A stretch of 64,000 nt of DNA from assembly GCA_019914995.1 (NCBI GenBank), contig CM034142.1:3305031-3369030 (forward strand), written 5' to 3'. Below, one piece after another: positions 1 through 11,150 of this stretch (its first letter is position 1; each line of letters starts with the position of its first letter). The translations under genes and the position numbers were made by a program. The notes below the pieces were generated by a model. The model did no database searches, had not been told where the DNA came from, and saw only the letters and a program-made list of their open reading frames with translations. Origin of the DNA: Acanthochlamys bracteata (Eukaryota > Streptophyta > Magnoliopsida > Pandanales > Velloziaceae).

Positions 1-900
1 CTGTTTTGTTCTTATGCCAATATTTTTGTATGTTTTCTCCTATAATTTCTAATTTCTCTAACTTAGAAATTAGTTGTGTTAAAGTTGTTTCTTCTAATAA
101 ATTATAAGTTAACTGTAAAGGTTCTTCCATAAACTCTAATGATTTTGAATCATCTATATTGATTGAGCTTCTTCTAACATAGAAAGATAATCGTGTAAAA
201 TTTTATAAGGTTTTGTAGATTCTCCTAACTGACATTAGCCTTCTGTTGGACAGGGGCAAACTTTGGCTTGGACCGGAATAGTAGTCTGTTGTGGTGATGT
301 GCTAAACCCACCACGCTTTCCAGCGTACTATGAGGTTGGGGTAGTAGGACTAACAAAAGAGTGCCGATGTAGAAGGAAAAAGTTTTTACTTAAAGTAATA
401 CTACAATTATCTTTTAATAAAAAGGAGATTCCTAAAATTACATTATGTTTTAAACTTAATCCAAGAACAAAGGTCGGTGAGGTAGGTAAGGTATATTCTA
501 TACTATAACCACAATTTGTTTTAAAACTAATCTTAGTACCTATAGAAATAATAGTAGTATAAGTATCTCCATTCATTTGTGTAGCAACTAAAGGTTGCTT
601 AGTTTTTCTAAATACTTTTCTAGAATTATATCTGGAGTAAGGATAATATTAGTACATCCTGTGTCTATCATAGCTAATGTTTCTACTACAGTCTTTTATA
701 CGTATTTTACACTCTACTTTTAATGTTCCTATTTCATTATAGTTGTTACAAACAAGTATAGGTTCTTCTACTAAATTTAAAGTTGCTACTTTTTCTAGTT
801 CTGGTGTAGAATTAGGTTCTGGGATTAGTTCTGGAATAGGCTTGAAACTAAAGTCTTCTGATGTTTACTACTTTCAAGTATGTCGAAATTTAGGGTAGAC
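1..900 (-). pseudogene. Pararetroviral protease region and linker to reverse transcriptase (fossil)
   Basis: On the minus strand the stretch near 640-690 reads as an aspartic protease active-site block of the form ETLAMIDTGCTN, with the D-T-G triad typical of retroviral and pararetroviral proteases. In the living family this enzyme cuts the polyprotein that also carries coat protein and polymerase. Downstream frames toward position 1 match the protease-to-polymerase linker of the second copy near 19,640-19,740 (shared words around 'GENIQKYWHK'). The region is fossil and broken; the polymerase is missing because the window ends. Confidence 0.8.
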
Positions 901-984
901 GTTAATCATTTTAATCTTCTGTTTATCTTAAATACTTGTCCTTCTAAATAGTTTACTCTAGATTCTATTGTATCTTTATCTTTT

Positions 985-1533
985 GGATAGCCATCTTGTA
1001 ACTTTAAACATTTTATACAACCTTCTATAAACATAAGCCACATCTAGCTCTATTCATAATACTAGGATACCATCTACAGATAAAATATGGGGTACTATCT
1101 ATTCCTTCATATTTTTTCAAATATGATGGCATTCTTCATTCATATATTCTAAATTGTCTGAATAATTAAAATATGTTTCTAATTCTCCGAATTCTTCATC
1201 TGAAGAATCATAATTAATATTAATTCTTGACATTTCTTGAATAAAATCTTCTTGTAATTCATTTCTATATTTTTCTTCTAAAGATTCTATACTATAAATA
1301 GTTTCATCATCTGAAATTTCTGAGTCTATTTCTATTAGAGTTTCACTAACGCATTCTAATAATTCTGTATTCTTATTATGAAGATTCTTACACTTAGGAT
1401 AGGCATTACTTAAATGTTCTTCACTATTACATGCAAAGCATTTTAACTTTTTCCTATAGTTTCGTTTAGGTTTAAATCTTCTAACATTTTTATTTCTGTC
1501 TAAATAAGGTTTTCGTCTGTTAGATCTTTTCAA
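985..1533 (-). pseudogene. Pararetroviral coat protein C-terminal region with two cysteine motifs (fossil)
   Basis: The minus strand at 1,117-1,533 encodes a lysine/arginine-rich stretch followed by a zinc-knuckle-like block (KCFACNSEEHLSN) and then a very acidic tail (runs of E, D and S). Basic arm, knuckle and acidic tail are the usual layout of caulimovirid coat proteins, where the knuckle contacts packaged or template RNA. Further along, about 985-1,100, a second cysteine-rich stretch matches the one at 18,590-18,680 in the other copy, where the spacing is C-x2-C-x11-C-x2-C-x4-C-x2-C. Fossil and broken. Confidence 0.82.
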
Positions 1534-1559
1534 ATAATACCTCTTTCTAGAATGAGGTT

Positions 1560-2480
1560 TCCTTCTTTATATTTCCTTCGAGATCTTGGTTCTCTATAAT
1601 CTTGGTTAGGTACATACATATTATTACAGAAGGCATACTGTCCTTTCTTTAGTTGTCTGGCTGTTTGTATCTCACTACATTTTCATATTAATATTTTCAT
1701 GATATGAACTACTCTATATGTTATAGTCCAAAGTGTATCGGGATTTTCTTTAACTGGTGCCAAATTATTCCATTCTCTTTCTGTTTCTCTACCTAATTCT
1801 CCTGTAAATTTTCTAAATAATCTTTTACTATATTCTTGGTCAAAACCAGCTCCTGCCTTTGTAATCATATTAACATATTCATTACAATATCGCTTAGCAT
1901 TTCTTACATCTCTAAGTTGCATTTGTTGTATATGTAGTAAAGCATCTGCTTGCATAGATACTAACCCTAAATTAGGAACTTCTCCTATTACTAACTGATG
2001 TATCTGATTTACAAAATTATAAAGGTTAGGTCCTAAAGATAAAAGATGTTTATAACCTTGGGTTACTTTCTTTTATACTTTCGATAATCCTCTTACAGAT
2101 TCTCCTAAGAAAATTTCTAAATTTCTAAATTCTTCTTCTCCAGATGTACAATCTCACATATTTTTCCAATAGTTTCCTATTACTAATTCCAAACATCTAA
2201 AGTGTTATTCCATAATTGAGGGTCTTATGCTGTGAAATTAAGAATTTGAGCTTCTCCTAAAGTCTGAAAACTTATTTTAGTTCTAATGGAAAGGCTTTTC
2301 CTTTAGATTTAATTACTAAAATCTTAGTCTGCTAAAGCAATATCTCTTTTTGGTAAATTACCATAACTATAACTTGATGCTTCTCATGTAGGTTCACTTT
2401 GCTGAAATGGACTAATAGCAAACGAAGGACTAGATTCTGTGGATTCCATAAGTTCTACATGACTAACTTCGCTTATAGCA
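1560..2480 (-). pseudogene. Pararetroviral coat protein core (fossil)
   Basis: The clearest block, 1,683-1,955, contains the words HIQQMQLRDVRNAKRYCNEY and LYxRLxxxFxGELGRE-like sequence ending in LAPVKENPDTLWT. The same block is recognisable in the second copy at about 17,770-18,010 and again as a scrap at 56,285-56,465. This is the conserved capsid core of badnaviruses and relatives, responsible for particle assembly in living members. The remainder of the interval aligns with the plus-strand copy at 17,100-17,770. Fossil, broken in several places. Confidence 0.8.
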
Positions 2481-2537
2481 TTTAATTTTTCTTGACTTAA
2501 ATATTTTATTCTAAAAGAATTATCGACTTCTTCTAAT

Positions 2538-2996
2538 TTAGCTAAAAATAGGTGCTACAGCTTCTAAAAGTTTTTGTTTGATAGGCTGGATATATTCTTT
2601 GATCACTTCACCACTTTTTATCTTTTGAATAAACCTTTCTCTTATTCTCCAAATTTCTAATCTTTTTTGCCATAATTCTCTAATTTTATCATATCTTTCC
2701 TTTAACTTAAAATGAACACAATCTTCTGCTAAATTAGCTTTTCTAATATTTCTTTGACAGTCATAGTTTAAGTATTCATTATCTGCTAAGTTACAAAAAA
2801 TTTCCGTTCTTAATAATTCTTCAAAGGTTCTAACTAACTCCATACTATTTTCTTGACATGCTATTACTATAGGGTCTTCTAAAATAGTAGAAAGTTCATT
2901 CATACACTCTTCTGCCTTATTATCTTCTAAAGTTAAAACTGGGTTATAATCTGTAAATCTAACACTATTATTATTTCTAGCATTCTTATACATCAT
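2538..2996 (-). pseudogene. Pararetroviral coat protein N-terminal region (fossil)
   Basis: A 152-codon frame begins MMYKNARNNNSVRFTDYNP and continues with an acidic stretch (ILEDPIVIACQENSMELV). The second copy has the same opening at 16,648 (MMHKNARNSTCVRFTDYNP) and a further partial match lies on the plus strand at 5,600-5,760, so three relics of one domain are present. It sits between the movement-protein and capsid-core regions of the polyprotein. The block is part of the polyprotein, not an independent gene. Confidence 0.78.
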
Positions 2997-2999
2997 ACT

Positions 3000-3750
3000 A
3001 ATTTATGGAATAAGAATATTTGATTTTTGATGAAACTCATCTAGAGTCCATTCTTTTCCAGCTAAAGCTGTAGGATCTTTTTTATTTACTCTTATCATTT
3101 TTAAACCTTTTGAGCTGACTAATTGCGTAACATCATCCATTTCAAGTTTGTACTTAGCTTCTCTATTAATAGTTAATCTTCCTATGAATCCTAAAGAAAT
3201 TAGTAAGTTGCTACTTGAAGTTTTTGCTTCATAACCTTTGGTTTTTATTCCTATTTTAAGATCTGGACTCCATTAGTTATACTAGCTAAAAGGTTTGGAC
3301 AACAATAAATCTATAAGCATATAGTAATACTTTTGTTCCTAAATAGCTTCTATCTAAATCTTTAATTCCAATTACTAATAATCCTAAATGCATAAAATTA
3401 AAGTGTGAGCTTCTTAAAGCTTTATAAGTTTCTAAACTTATAACATCTAATACTACATGTTGTCCTCCTAAGCATTCTACTTCTTCTTCACGTTTCTTTA
3501 CAAAGAACTGAGCCTGATTTACAAAGTTTTTTATTTTACCTATATGATATAATTCTCTAGGAGAAATAAGGTCTAAACCATTTTGCTTAAAATGTTCTAA
3601 TTTCTATTCTGGATCTATATTTGAACCTACTTCAATTAAATGCTTATTACTTCGACTGAATTTTTTACTCATAAATGTTTGCTTTGAACTACTAGGAACA
3701 ATCTTTCCTGAACTACGTTCTGTTAATGTTCTAGAACTTCCACTAAAAGG
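3000..3750 (-). pseudogene. Pararetroviral movement protein region (fossil)
   Basis: On the minus strand around 3,330-3,490 the frame reads VVLDVISLETYKALRS and then FNFMHLGLLVIGIKDLD. A hydrophobic 'hLGhhhhGIK-L' segment followed by 'G(T)KVL' is the signature of caulimovirid 30K-type movement proteins, which form plasmodesmal tubules for cell-to-cell spread. It lies directly ahead of the coat protein region, the badnavirus polyprotein order. The distal part corresponds to 16,440-16,640 in the plus-strand copy. Fossil and broken. Confidence 0.75.
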
Positions 3751-3755
3751 AGTAG

Positions 3756-3956
3756 TCATGTTATATAGAAAAATTTCAGTTCTCTAGATGGTCTTGTTCT
3801 ATTTATACCACTGGGTTTTGTTATATCAAGACTGTCTACTTTCTTAATAAGATCGTCTATTTGGTGATTTAACTTGTTCTTTTGTTTTTCTTCTAATAAT
3901 AAATCTAATTTAGTATTTGCTCTAATCAAAAGACTAGTAATTGTATTGTCTGTCAA
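3756..3956 (-). pseudogene. Small coiled-coil frame in the position of badnavirus ORF2 (fossil)
   Basis: A 66-codon frame beginning MTDNTITSLLIRANTKLDLLL shows heptad-like spacing of leucine and isoleucine over about residues 10-45, then a short basic end. In badnaviruses ORF2 encodes a small virion-associated protein with a coiled coil and a basic nucleic-acid-binding tail, located just ahead of the polyprotein frame, as here. Assignment is by position and shape only; I do not see a diagnostic motif. It may simply be the N-terminal end of the polyprotein region. Confidence 0.5.
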
Positions 3957-4026
3957 GTTTTATCTTATGCAGGGTAAGGATCAAGTTTAGTAAATCCTTT
4001 AGCTGGAAACAGATATTTTTTGGTTT

Positions 4027-4488
4027 CTAATAAGGCTTCTTGATAATCTTTCGTAAAGAAAAAGATTTTCTAAAGAGTTCAGTTAATGTATCTACCTTAG
4101 TATTTAAACTTTGGATTTGTCTTTCTATAGTATATAGGCTAATATTTCTATTAAAATAATGATGTATAATTTCTGAACCAAATTGAAATTGATTTTTGAG
4201 AAAATTTAAGTTTGTTTTGATAGTTTTAATATCTGAAAATAAAAAGGACAAATCTTCACTTGATTTTCTTGCTAAAGAAAATTCTAAATGAGTTGAAAGG
4301 TTTAAAACTAAATCTATTAAACTGTTTAAGACAGGGTCTGAACTATGGAGGAGATGCTTGAAATCACTATTCTTTTCAAAATTACACTTAATTTTACACT
4401 TATCTAATGTAATTGCTATTCTAGAATTATGAGATATTTCTAAATCTAAATAATCAAATCTCTTTACATCCACCTTTTTCTTCTTCAA
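4027..4488 (-). pseudogene. 153-codon frame in the position of badnavirus ORF1 (fossil)
   Basis: This frame begins with a basic segment followed by RFDYLDLEISHNSRIAI and contains a long helical, probably coiled-coil stretch toward the C-terminus (about residues 75-140). Badnavirus ORF1 products are of similar size, of little-known function and virion-associated, with a 'YLDL' segment near the N-terminus in some members. Position upstream of the ORF2-like frame fits. The neighbouring frame at 4,454-4,684 overlaps its start. I rate the family identity as probable and the specific ORF1 call as tentative. Confidence 0.5.
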
Positions 4489-4860
4489 TAATCTCTGCTA
4501 AGTTAAGATGTTCAAAAGGTGTTTCAAAATTTACTATGTATTCTTCCCTAGCTGTAAGATAAGGTTTTCCTTCTATCTTTATATACTGAAGAATGAGATG
4601 GTATATAATTTGAATAGCTTCGTGATTTCTTCTCTTATATTCTTCATCTTCTATAGATAATAATTCTTGTAAAAGTAAATACAAATTTCTTTCTAAAATA
4701 TTGCCCCTTCGTTAACTTCAGTTATTTGATCTAAATTGATTACTTAAAAAAATTCGTCTAACCTTACACCTGTAGCATGAATATGAAATTCATTTAGTTT
4801 TGGGAGGATAGTAGGTTCTGCCTTAATGGGTACTGTCATAAGCTATTAGTTCTAGAATTT
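4454..4860 (-). pseudogene. Most upstream frame of pararetrovirus copy 1, unrecognised (fossil)
   Basis: A 76-codon frame (4,454-4,684) beginning MYLLLQELLSIEDEEYKRR, plus short coding-like pieces up to about 4,860, precede the ORF1-like frame. It is rich in E, I and L with no motif I recognise. It could be an additional upstream frame of this virus lineage or the true beginning of the ORF1-like product. Beyond 4,860 the minus-strand homology stops and plus-strand pieces of the same family begin at 4,945, so this is a junction between oppositely oriented fragments. Confidence 0.35.
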
Positions 4861-4944
4861 TTTAACTTTCTAGATTACAGTTCTATAAAGATCATAAATT
4901 CTATTACTAGGCTTAATCTAACTATTGCTAATTAAATTAAACGA

Positions 4945-5765
4945 AGTAATCTAGCTCTGAACATTCATGAAAGATGAAATGATAACACTATAGATGATGG
5001 ATATCTTATCCCTAATAAGAATGAACTATTAGAAAGAATCAAAGATGAAAAATATTTAGTAAATTTGATTGTAAGTCAGAATTTTGGCAAGTTAGAATGC
5101 ACGAAAAAAGTATTCCTTAGACAGTTTTTACTTGTCTAGAAGGACATTTTGAGTGGTTAGTCATGCCCTTTGGACTTAAAAACGCTCCATCTATTTTTCA
5201 GAGAAAAATGAATGAAGTATTTAGAAAATATTCAGAGTTTGTTTTTAATAAATCAAAAGAAGAACATTTAGGACATTTATAGTTAGTATAAAAGAAATTT
5301 TAGAACATGGTATTATTATTAGCAAAAAGAAGATACAAACTTGCTAAAGAAAAAATTGAGTTTTGAGGAGTAATCATAGGAAAAGGAAAAATAGAATTAC
5401 ATGAACAAATTTGCAAAAAGATATTTAGTTTTCATGGCATAGACAGGTCTATGACAGCTGCCATCGTAATTAAAGAAGGAGTTTCAAATTCTTTTGTTCT
5501 ATAATTTCAATAATCAATATTGGCACATGTATATATTTGAGTAAGATATAATCAAAGTACAAAAATATGATAACAAGAATGCTACAAAAGCACTAGTGTT
5601 TGATTTACCGATTATAACCCAATTTCGATATTAGAAGATAATGAGGCAGAAGAATGTGCAAATGAATTTTCTGTTGTCCCAGAAGATCCCATAGTAACTT
5701 CCTGTTGTGAAAATAGCATGGAATCAATAAGAACATACGAAGAATTCATAACCACTTACTGTAAG
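4945..5765 (+). mobile_element. Scrambled pararetrovirus fragments: reverse transcriptase piece, then coat protein N-terminal piece
   Basis: The plus strand at about 4,945-5,400 carries a reverse transcriptase relic (words such as DDGYLIPNKNELLERIKDE and a downstream '[14 protein letters not shown]'-like block) that parallels 19,960-20,400 of the second copy. About 5,600-5,760 is a coat-protein N-terminal relic with the 'FTDYNP' region and acidic stretch, parallel to 16,690-16,830. In a linear virus map these pieces are far apart and in the opposite order, so the locus was rearranged or formed from concatenated or permuted copies. It meets copy 1 in opposite orientation near 4,900. Fossil, broken. 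Confidence 0.75.
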
Positions 5766-8668
5766 ACCTTACCGATGCACTTTTTTTGTGGTTTGGCCCT
5801 AAGGACTTCGGAAACCCAAGTTACTCATTCTAGCAGCTTACGCCAACTGCTTATATTGCACAATACTAAAAGCTTATGTTGAAGACGACCTCATTAGCCA
5901 ATTCACCGCAAGTGTTATTGATCGTATTACCATAGAGTCATGTCAAGGCAACAACAAAATTGCAAAAAGCTTATATACTAGCTCGATATGAGCAAAAACA
6001 ATCATACGGGCTCCTGGATATGCTCTGCTAGCTTTTTTATGTTACATCAGTGGCAAAGCCCACAGCCCCCATGTAGTTTGTGCCTACAACTTCAACTACG
6101 ACTAGTAGTCCAGAACCCTGCCATCAACGCACCAAAAGCAAAAGTACTATGTTGCCAGGTACACTAGATAGAATTTGTGCCATTTGAACTTGCTAATGAG
6201 CCACTACGTAATCCTCTTTACTGTAAATATTCCTTGGAACAGTGATCGTGGAGTTATTTGTTGTGATACCACCCAACCTATATTTTGAACATCTCTTTGG
6301 TTTTGGTAAGCATTGCTGACCTGCTAGCCAAACATTGATCGAGTGTTATGAATTGTAGTTGAATGGATAAAGATTTAATGATTGTGCATTAATTTGTACT
6401 TGGCAACGTACAGATTTGTGCATTAAGAATTATAAATTGGTTTCAGTTATCATGGGTGATAATTATATTTGTTTTTACAAAAGGTTTTGGCGAGCAGTTT
6501 AGGTTTGGTGACACTTGATGATAGCTCGTGCAGTTGAGGTTCCATGGACTCCTGGTGAGGGTTACTTGTGCCTTTCATTCATGCCTTATCATTAGGTTGC
6601 CGGCAACATTTGGTTGTAATACCAGCAACTTGTTGCCACCTTCTGTCTAAATTATAATATGACCTCCCTCATGCTATATAGTATGTGTGTGATGCATACT
6701 TGTATAAGAATTACGTAAAGGAATTGTAAAAGCATGCTAGTAAATCAGTAGGTTAGCATGTTTATTCAAATTCCTGTATGATGGGCTATAGTTTCTTGAG
6801 CCTAATATCATTGAATGACTATGCCTTCATATCTACAAGAGTAAGTTGCGAGGCAAGGCAGATTTCATAGAACATAACGGCATAACTTCCGCTTGACAAT
6901 GCGAATATTCGTGACGCGTGCTTGCACAAGAATTATGACAGTAACCGAGGCATGCTAACATTTTGATAAAACTTAATGGCATAAGTTACCCAGCATGCCA
7001 GATGATTATGCCTATAGTAGTTCATTAATTGCTTGATATGTATTCCTCATATTATGCATGTTGGAGTCTGTAACATCATAACAGCTTCCATTATAGGTTT
7101 TTGAGTTCAATGCATTTGACCATGCATGACACTTTAAAATACTTGGAAATTATTGCTAGTCAACGTATTACTTGGACGGTACGTCATGGGAGACTAGTGT
7201 TACATGGAAAATAACAACATGATTTTCATGGCATGATTTAGGAATTGTTTATACAATATTGCTATAACCTTGTCGTTTATGTTTTAATAATGATTTATCC
7301 ATTTGTGCTATACTTCCGCTTGACGGGCATATGCTTATGATAAGTGATTTTACAAGCAGTACGAATTATAGTACATGCATATATCTGTCTTGCTATGTTA
7401 GGATACTTTCACCACCTTGTCGCATCATTTAGGATGATGTGTGGCGTACTCAATACGCCTATAACTCCTACATATCCTTCTCTAAATAGCCAAGGATGTA
7501 TTTTGAAGTCCTTGCTATCCAAGGAGTTTCCGCATAGCAAAGGACTTGTACAGAAAGGCTGTGATTCAGTCCCTGCTGATCCTTATATTCACAACAAGTT
7601 GTTGTTCAAGGCACATAACTAGGCTCAAGGTGGTCACTATGGGCTTTACGGACATATAAAAGGCTTTCTTCTCTTTTTTCGCTATAAAAGCAACTACACA
7701 TAAACACAATGCTACAGCCCCTACCTATTCTAGATAACATTTGGATGACATCACCAATGGTTCTACTGAATGTCTTTCGCGTCCAAAGACAAGGACGTCA
7801 TTTTGGTGTTAGCAATCAGGCTCTCCAAGCATGCACATTTCTTCCAATCAAACTCCCGTACTCTACATCTTCCGTGGCAGTGTTCTTTGCCAAGGAGGTG
7901 GTACGCCTCTATGCTTGCTTGTCCTCCATTAGCCATGAATTTATTCTCCATTAGCCATGAATATATTCTCCCTTGTCCTCTTCCAGGTTTTCGTGGTCCT
8001 AAGTTAGAAGGTTCGCAAGCGCCAACTTCACTTGTGTGGTTTCTTCATGGCCAACCTACAATTTGTCGCATACCTCATTCGCTGAAGTACAAAGATCAAC
8101 ACCACTAAATCATTAGGACGTAGGCACACCATAAGACATTCATTGCACAAGCATGTAAAGATCATCCGTAAACTTTGACGCTAGTTTAGCTGAGGCGACC
8201 TCGGTTGCATCAGTCCTCACTGGGACTACTATTAGTTGATGATCGTCTATATTTAAATCACCTATATACGTATGCAGACGAAGGCTTGTCCAACTCTATT
8301 TTTACGCATATAATTAGTTATGATGCCAAGTTTGTTTAGTGGACTCGCTGCGCAAATATACTTTTACTACATTGCTCATAAAGTTTTTGTAGTATCCTTC
8401 GCATAGAAGAATTACTTTTTAAAATTTTTGTCTTCTCCAAGTGCACTAATTTGCTATTTGGAGGTTTATCTTTCTTTTGCAGGCAACATAATACATGGAC
8501 GTGTGTACATAAGTAAATCAAGATACTTTATGGTAATGTAATAGTAGCTATGTCTGAAGAAGCAAGGAAGTTTAGTACTTCATAGGTATATAAAGGTAGT
8601 TCATCTATGGTATTTGTAGAGCTCACATCTAGACAATTTTGACGACCTTCTATTCCATGTGCTACTGG
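5766..8668. other. Unresolved non-coding stretch
   Basis: No protein family is recognisable on either strand; the open frames at 7,344-7,622 and 7,709-8,108 have no motif and overlap each other in different frames. The GC content looks somewhat higher than in the rest of the window. Words such as 'acttccgcttgac' (6,886 and 7,311) and 'gcttg(c/t)a(c/t)aagaatta' (6,701 and 6,919) recur, suggesting degenerate internal duplication between 6,300 and 7,400. A TATA-like tataaaagg at 7,655 followed by a pyrimidine-rich tract resembles a retroelement promoter, so part of this may be an unrecognised LTR; I cannot show paired ends. Confidence 0.4.
7926..7969 (+). repeat. 22-bp tandem duplication
   Basis: The 22-base word beginning ccattagccatgaat occurs twice head to tail with one or two differences. 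It lies in otherwise unresolved sequence and makes a short 'hiccup' in the open frames that cross it. Simple replication slippage is the likely origin. Confidence 0.8.
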
Positions 8669-9121
8669 CCCTCGATTTTTACGTTGGGTCGTGTAGCACT
8701 TAGTCACACCTCTTATGGCTACGTCAGCTTTTTACCCAAAATAGCTATCAAAGATAGCTTAGGAAGCTTGAATGGTCTTGAGGGAAAAGGAAAATAAAGA
8801 ACACTTGAAGAGAGACCTTTTTGGAAGGAAAGCTTGTTATTACTTGGCTTCTTACAACTCTTGCTTGATGCTCCAAAAGGGGGGCCTTTTCCTTCCTATT
8901 TATAGTTCCTCCACCTCCCCAATTGACTGTGGAGATTGCTTTGATTGGACGGAGGAGAATACATGGTTCGAAAAGTTTTTATATAATCTCCCTTACAAAA
9001 ACCTCCACCTTTATAGAGCATTTAACTTACTACAAATTTATGCCAATTATCTTATATCTAGAGTATTTATTCCACCATATTCTAGACTTGGCTTATTTAT
9101 CTAGGTAAAAAGTATTTTACA
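8669..9121 (-). repeat. 3' LTR of the chromovirus
   Basis: On the minus strand the repeat begins TGTAAAATAC at 9,121 and aligns with the other LTR through shared words such as 'cttgagggaaa', 'ttggaaggaaagctt' and 'attctagacttggcttattta'. The end at low coordinate is either 8,692 (tgtagcac) or about 8,669, because similarity to the partner continues about 20 bases past the first TG. It contains a TATA-like 'cctatttatag' in the middle. Open frames of about 110 and 61 codons on its plus strand are by-products. Confidence 0.82.
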
Positions 9122-9640
9122 ATATGATTTAGATGAGGAGAAAAGCCAAAGTAGCCATACCGTGACATTCTCTCCCATTTATTTTGCGATGCCCTCATTC
9201 GGTTGCGTAGAGTTGTAGCAGAACTCTTTGATCTTTTGGTGGAATGGTCATAAGTAGTCTTCATTTTCCTAGCATGACTTGTTGTCTGGCCGACCCTTCC
9301 ACTTGACCAAATATTCAGAATAACATGGATGACTATCACGCCTTGAATTGAATCGATGCTCCAGAATTTCTTCCACGTGCTGTTCGGGTGTCATGATAAT
9401 AGATGTAGAAACTCTTAAGGATGCTGCAGCACTTTGATCCTCTCCTGGCTCAATGTTGAGGTGATTTTGTTCTTTTGGGATGGTCTGGATTATTGGTTGT
9501 GCCTCCTCCTTCTTTCTTAAGGGTTGTAAATTTGCTTCTTTCGACAAAGGTACCATGCATGTTTTACCTTCATCTATGGTGAACATGGAGTTGGCAAAAG
9601 GGATAGGTATTGCCTTTACGCGATCCATAAAATTCATCAC
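9122..9640 (-). pseudogene. Chromovirus pol remnant with integrase chromodomain (fossil)
   Basis: A minus-strand frame of 123 codons opens with FMDRVKAIPIPFANSMFTID and, near residues 85-118, reads HVEEILEHRFNSRRD followed by SEYLVKWKGRP. 'EEIL..R......EYLVKWKG' is the chromodomain core found at the C-terminus of chromovirus integrases, where it steers insertion toward marked chromatin. The upstream half is a linker I do not assign with confidence. The bulk of pol is missing between this piece and gag. Fossil. Confidence 0.78.
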
Positions 9641-9973
9641 AAACCTATAAGGATATCATCCATGGACAGTAGAAAAGTCCAAAAGACTGGATCACTCACC
9701 TATGTAAGTTTTAATTCCACGGGCAACACCAAAACGGATTTGGGTTCAAAATTAACTGCTTTAATCCATCCTTATCCCTTTTCGTATTTGACCCTAGTCT
9801 TTTGTTGCTTTCTTCTCCTAGAGGAAGTTATGGGTCGGACCTCCCATCCTCAAACTTTGGTTCCTTCACCTCAAATTTTGGCAATTTGGTTTTGGCTTTG
9901 ATGGCATTAAGTAATTGTAATGAGCCCATCATTACTTCTTCATGTTGACATCGTGGCTCGTCCATTAGTTTTA

Positions 9974-11148
9974 TTAATGCGGAGTGTTTGTTTCATTTTG
10001 GACATTCCTAGCCATATGAGGACCATCATAAATGAAGAATTTTAAAGGATTCATTCTATTCCATCGATTGTTACCATTGCTTCGTTTGCCTCTACGGGAG
10101 CCTCCCTTTGTCTTTGGTGGGCCAAGTGTTGCTTCTTTGATCTGATGGCTATCTCCACCACCATTGTCATTGAAGTCCTCTCGAGGCTTAAGCTTTTCGG
10201 GCAGTTGAAACTCTATAAGGGACTCGGCTACGACAATTACAGAGTTGAGATTTTGAAGTCCTCTACGCTGGATCTCCAACCTTGCCCATGTTTTCAATCC
10301 GTCAATGAAAACTAAAACGGCCTCACTTTTTGGAAAATTCGGTATCTCTAAGATCAACTCTGGAAGTTTCTTGACATAATCACTTATGCTGCCTTGATGG
10401 GTCAAGCGCCGAAGCTTGCCCTTGCCTTATCTTCCCATGTGGCAATGGTGTAGGTTCCTTGATCTTGGCATGCATCCTCCTGCACCATACCACTGCAGTA
10501 TCCTCAAGGTAAAGAGTGGCATGATCAATCTTAACTCGATCCTCCATGATCCTGGTACTCCTGAAGAGTTGTTCTAATCTCCACAGGAAGTTGTCAATCT
10601 CCTTCGTGTTCCGCGCACCCTTATATGCCTTGGGTTTTAGAACATCCACATCGAAAGAGTTGAAGTTGAGCGTATGGCGAAAAATCCCCCTTGCGTAATC
10701 GTCATCTTGCAAAGTGCATATAGTCTCTTCGGACATCCCTCAACTCGTTAGCCAACCTTGCGACCTCTTCCGTAAGGGTCGCAACTTCCCTTCTAACAGC
10801 ATCCATATTATCAAAGAGAGAGTCTTTGAGGGCATTGCTTTGGCGAGAGGATGATTCGGTCACCACGTTCAATACGCCTTCAATCTCCCCACGAAGCTCT
10901 TCTTGTCCCTTCTCGAACTTCTCGATGCTTTGGCCTAACTTCTTGAACTGGTCCAGATTACCGGCCATAGCAAGCTCCACCCTAGCGAGCCACGCGTTCA
11001 TGTCCGCCATTACGTCCCTATACTTCTCTTTGCATTGTTGTATGCTCTCGGGAGCTCTCCTTTCAATCTCCCTTCTCTTATGTACGGAAACATCGTTTCT
11101 GCTTGCCTTTTCTGCTTGCAGAAGTTTAGCTCTAATTTCGCTTGTCAT
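9974..11148 (-). pseudogene. Chromovirus gag (fossil)
   Basis: Three consecutive minus-strand blocks make up gag. The first (10,702-11,148) begins MTSEIRAKLLQAEKASRND at the inner edge of the 5' LTR and is a charged, heptad-rich coiled coil. The second (10,380-10,736) holds the capsid domain, with NEIDNFLWRLEQLFRS-like and YLEDTAVVWCRR words typical of the retrotransposon gag family. The third (9,974-10,405) continues the capsid C-terminal part (DYVKKLPELILEIPNF) and ends in a basic, glycine-rich region followed by a weak zinc-knuckle-like stretch. Gag would form the particle in a live element. Broken; few breaks. Confidence 0.82.
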
Positions 11149-11150
11149 GG

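Larger units (their letters stand above)
1..4860 (-). mobile_element. Endogenous badnavirus-like pararetrovirus, copy 1 (truncated by window start)
   Basis: Reading the minus strand from 4,860 down to 1 gives the gene order of a badnavirus-type member of Caulimoviridae: small upstream frames, movement protein, coat protein, two cysteine-rich motifs, then an aspartic protease and the linker toward reverse transcriptase. Reverse transcriptase itself would lie beyond the left window edge. The same order recurs on the plus strand in the copy at 16,440-22,650, which supports the call. The element is broken in many places and looks old: protein-level differences between the two copies are large by eye. 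No LTRs are expected for this family. Assignment to Caulimoviridae is firm; the badnavirus-like placement rests on the second cysteine motif. Confidence 0.88.

Noticed and set aside
7344-8108. Possible small genes at 7,344-7,622 and 7,709-8,108
   Set aside because: Overlapping frames, no motif, and a 22-bp slippage duplication within; I cannot support a product.
8772-9108. Open frames of 110 and 61 codons on the plus strand
   Set aside because: They lie entirely within the 3' LTR of the chromovirus and the equivalent frames in the partner LTR are different.
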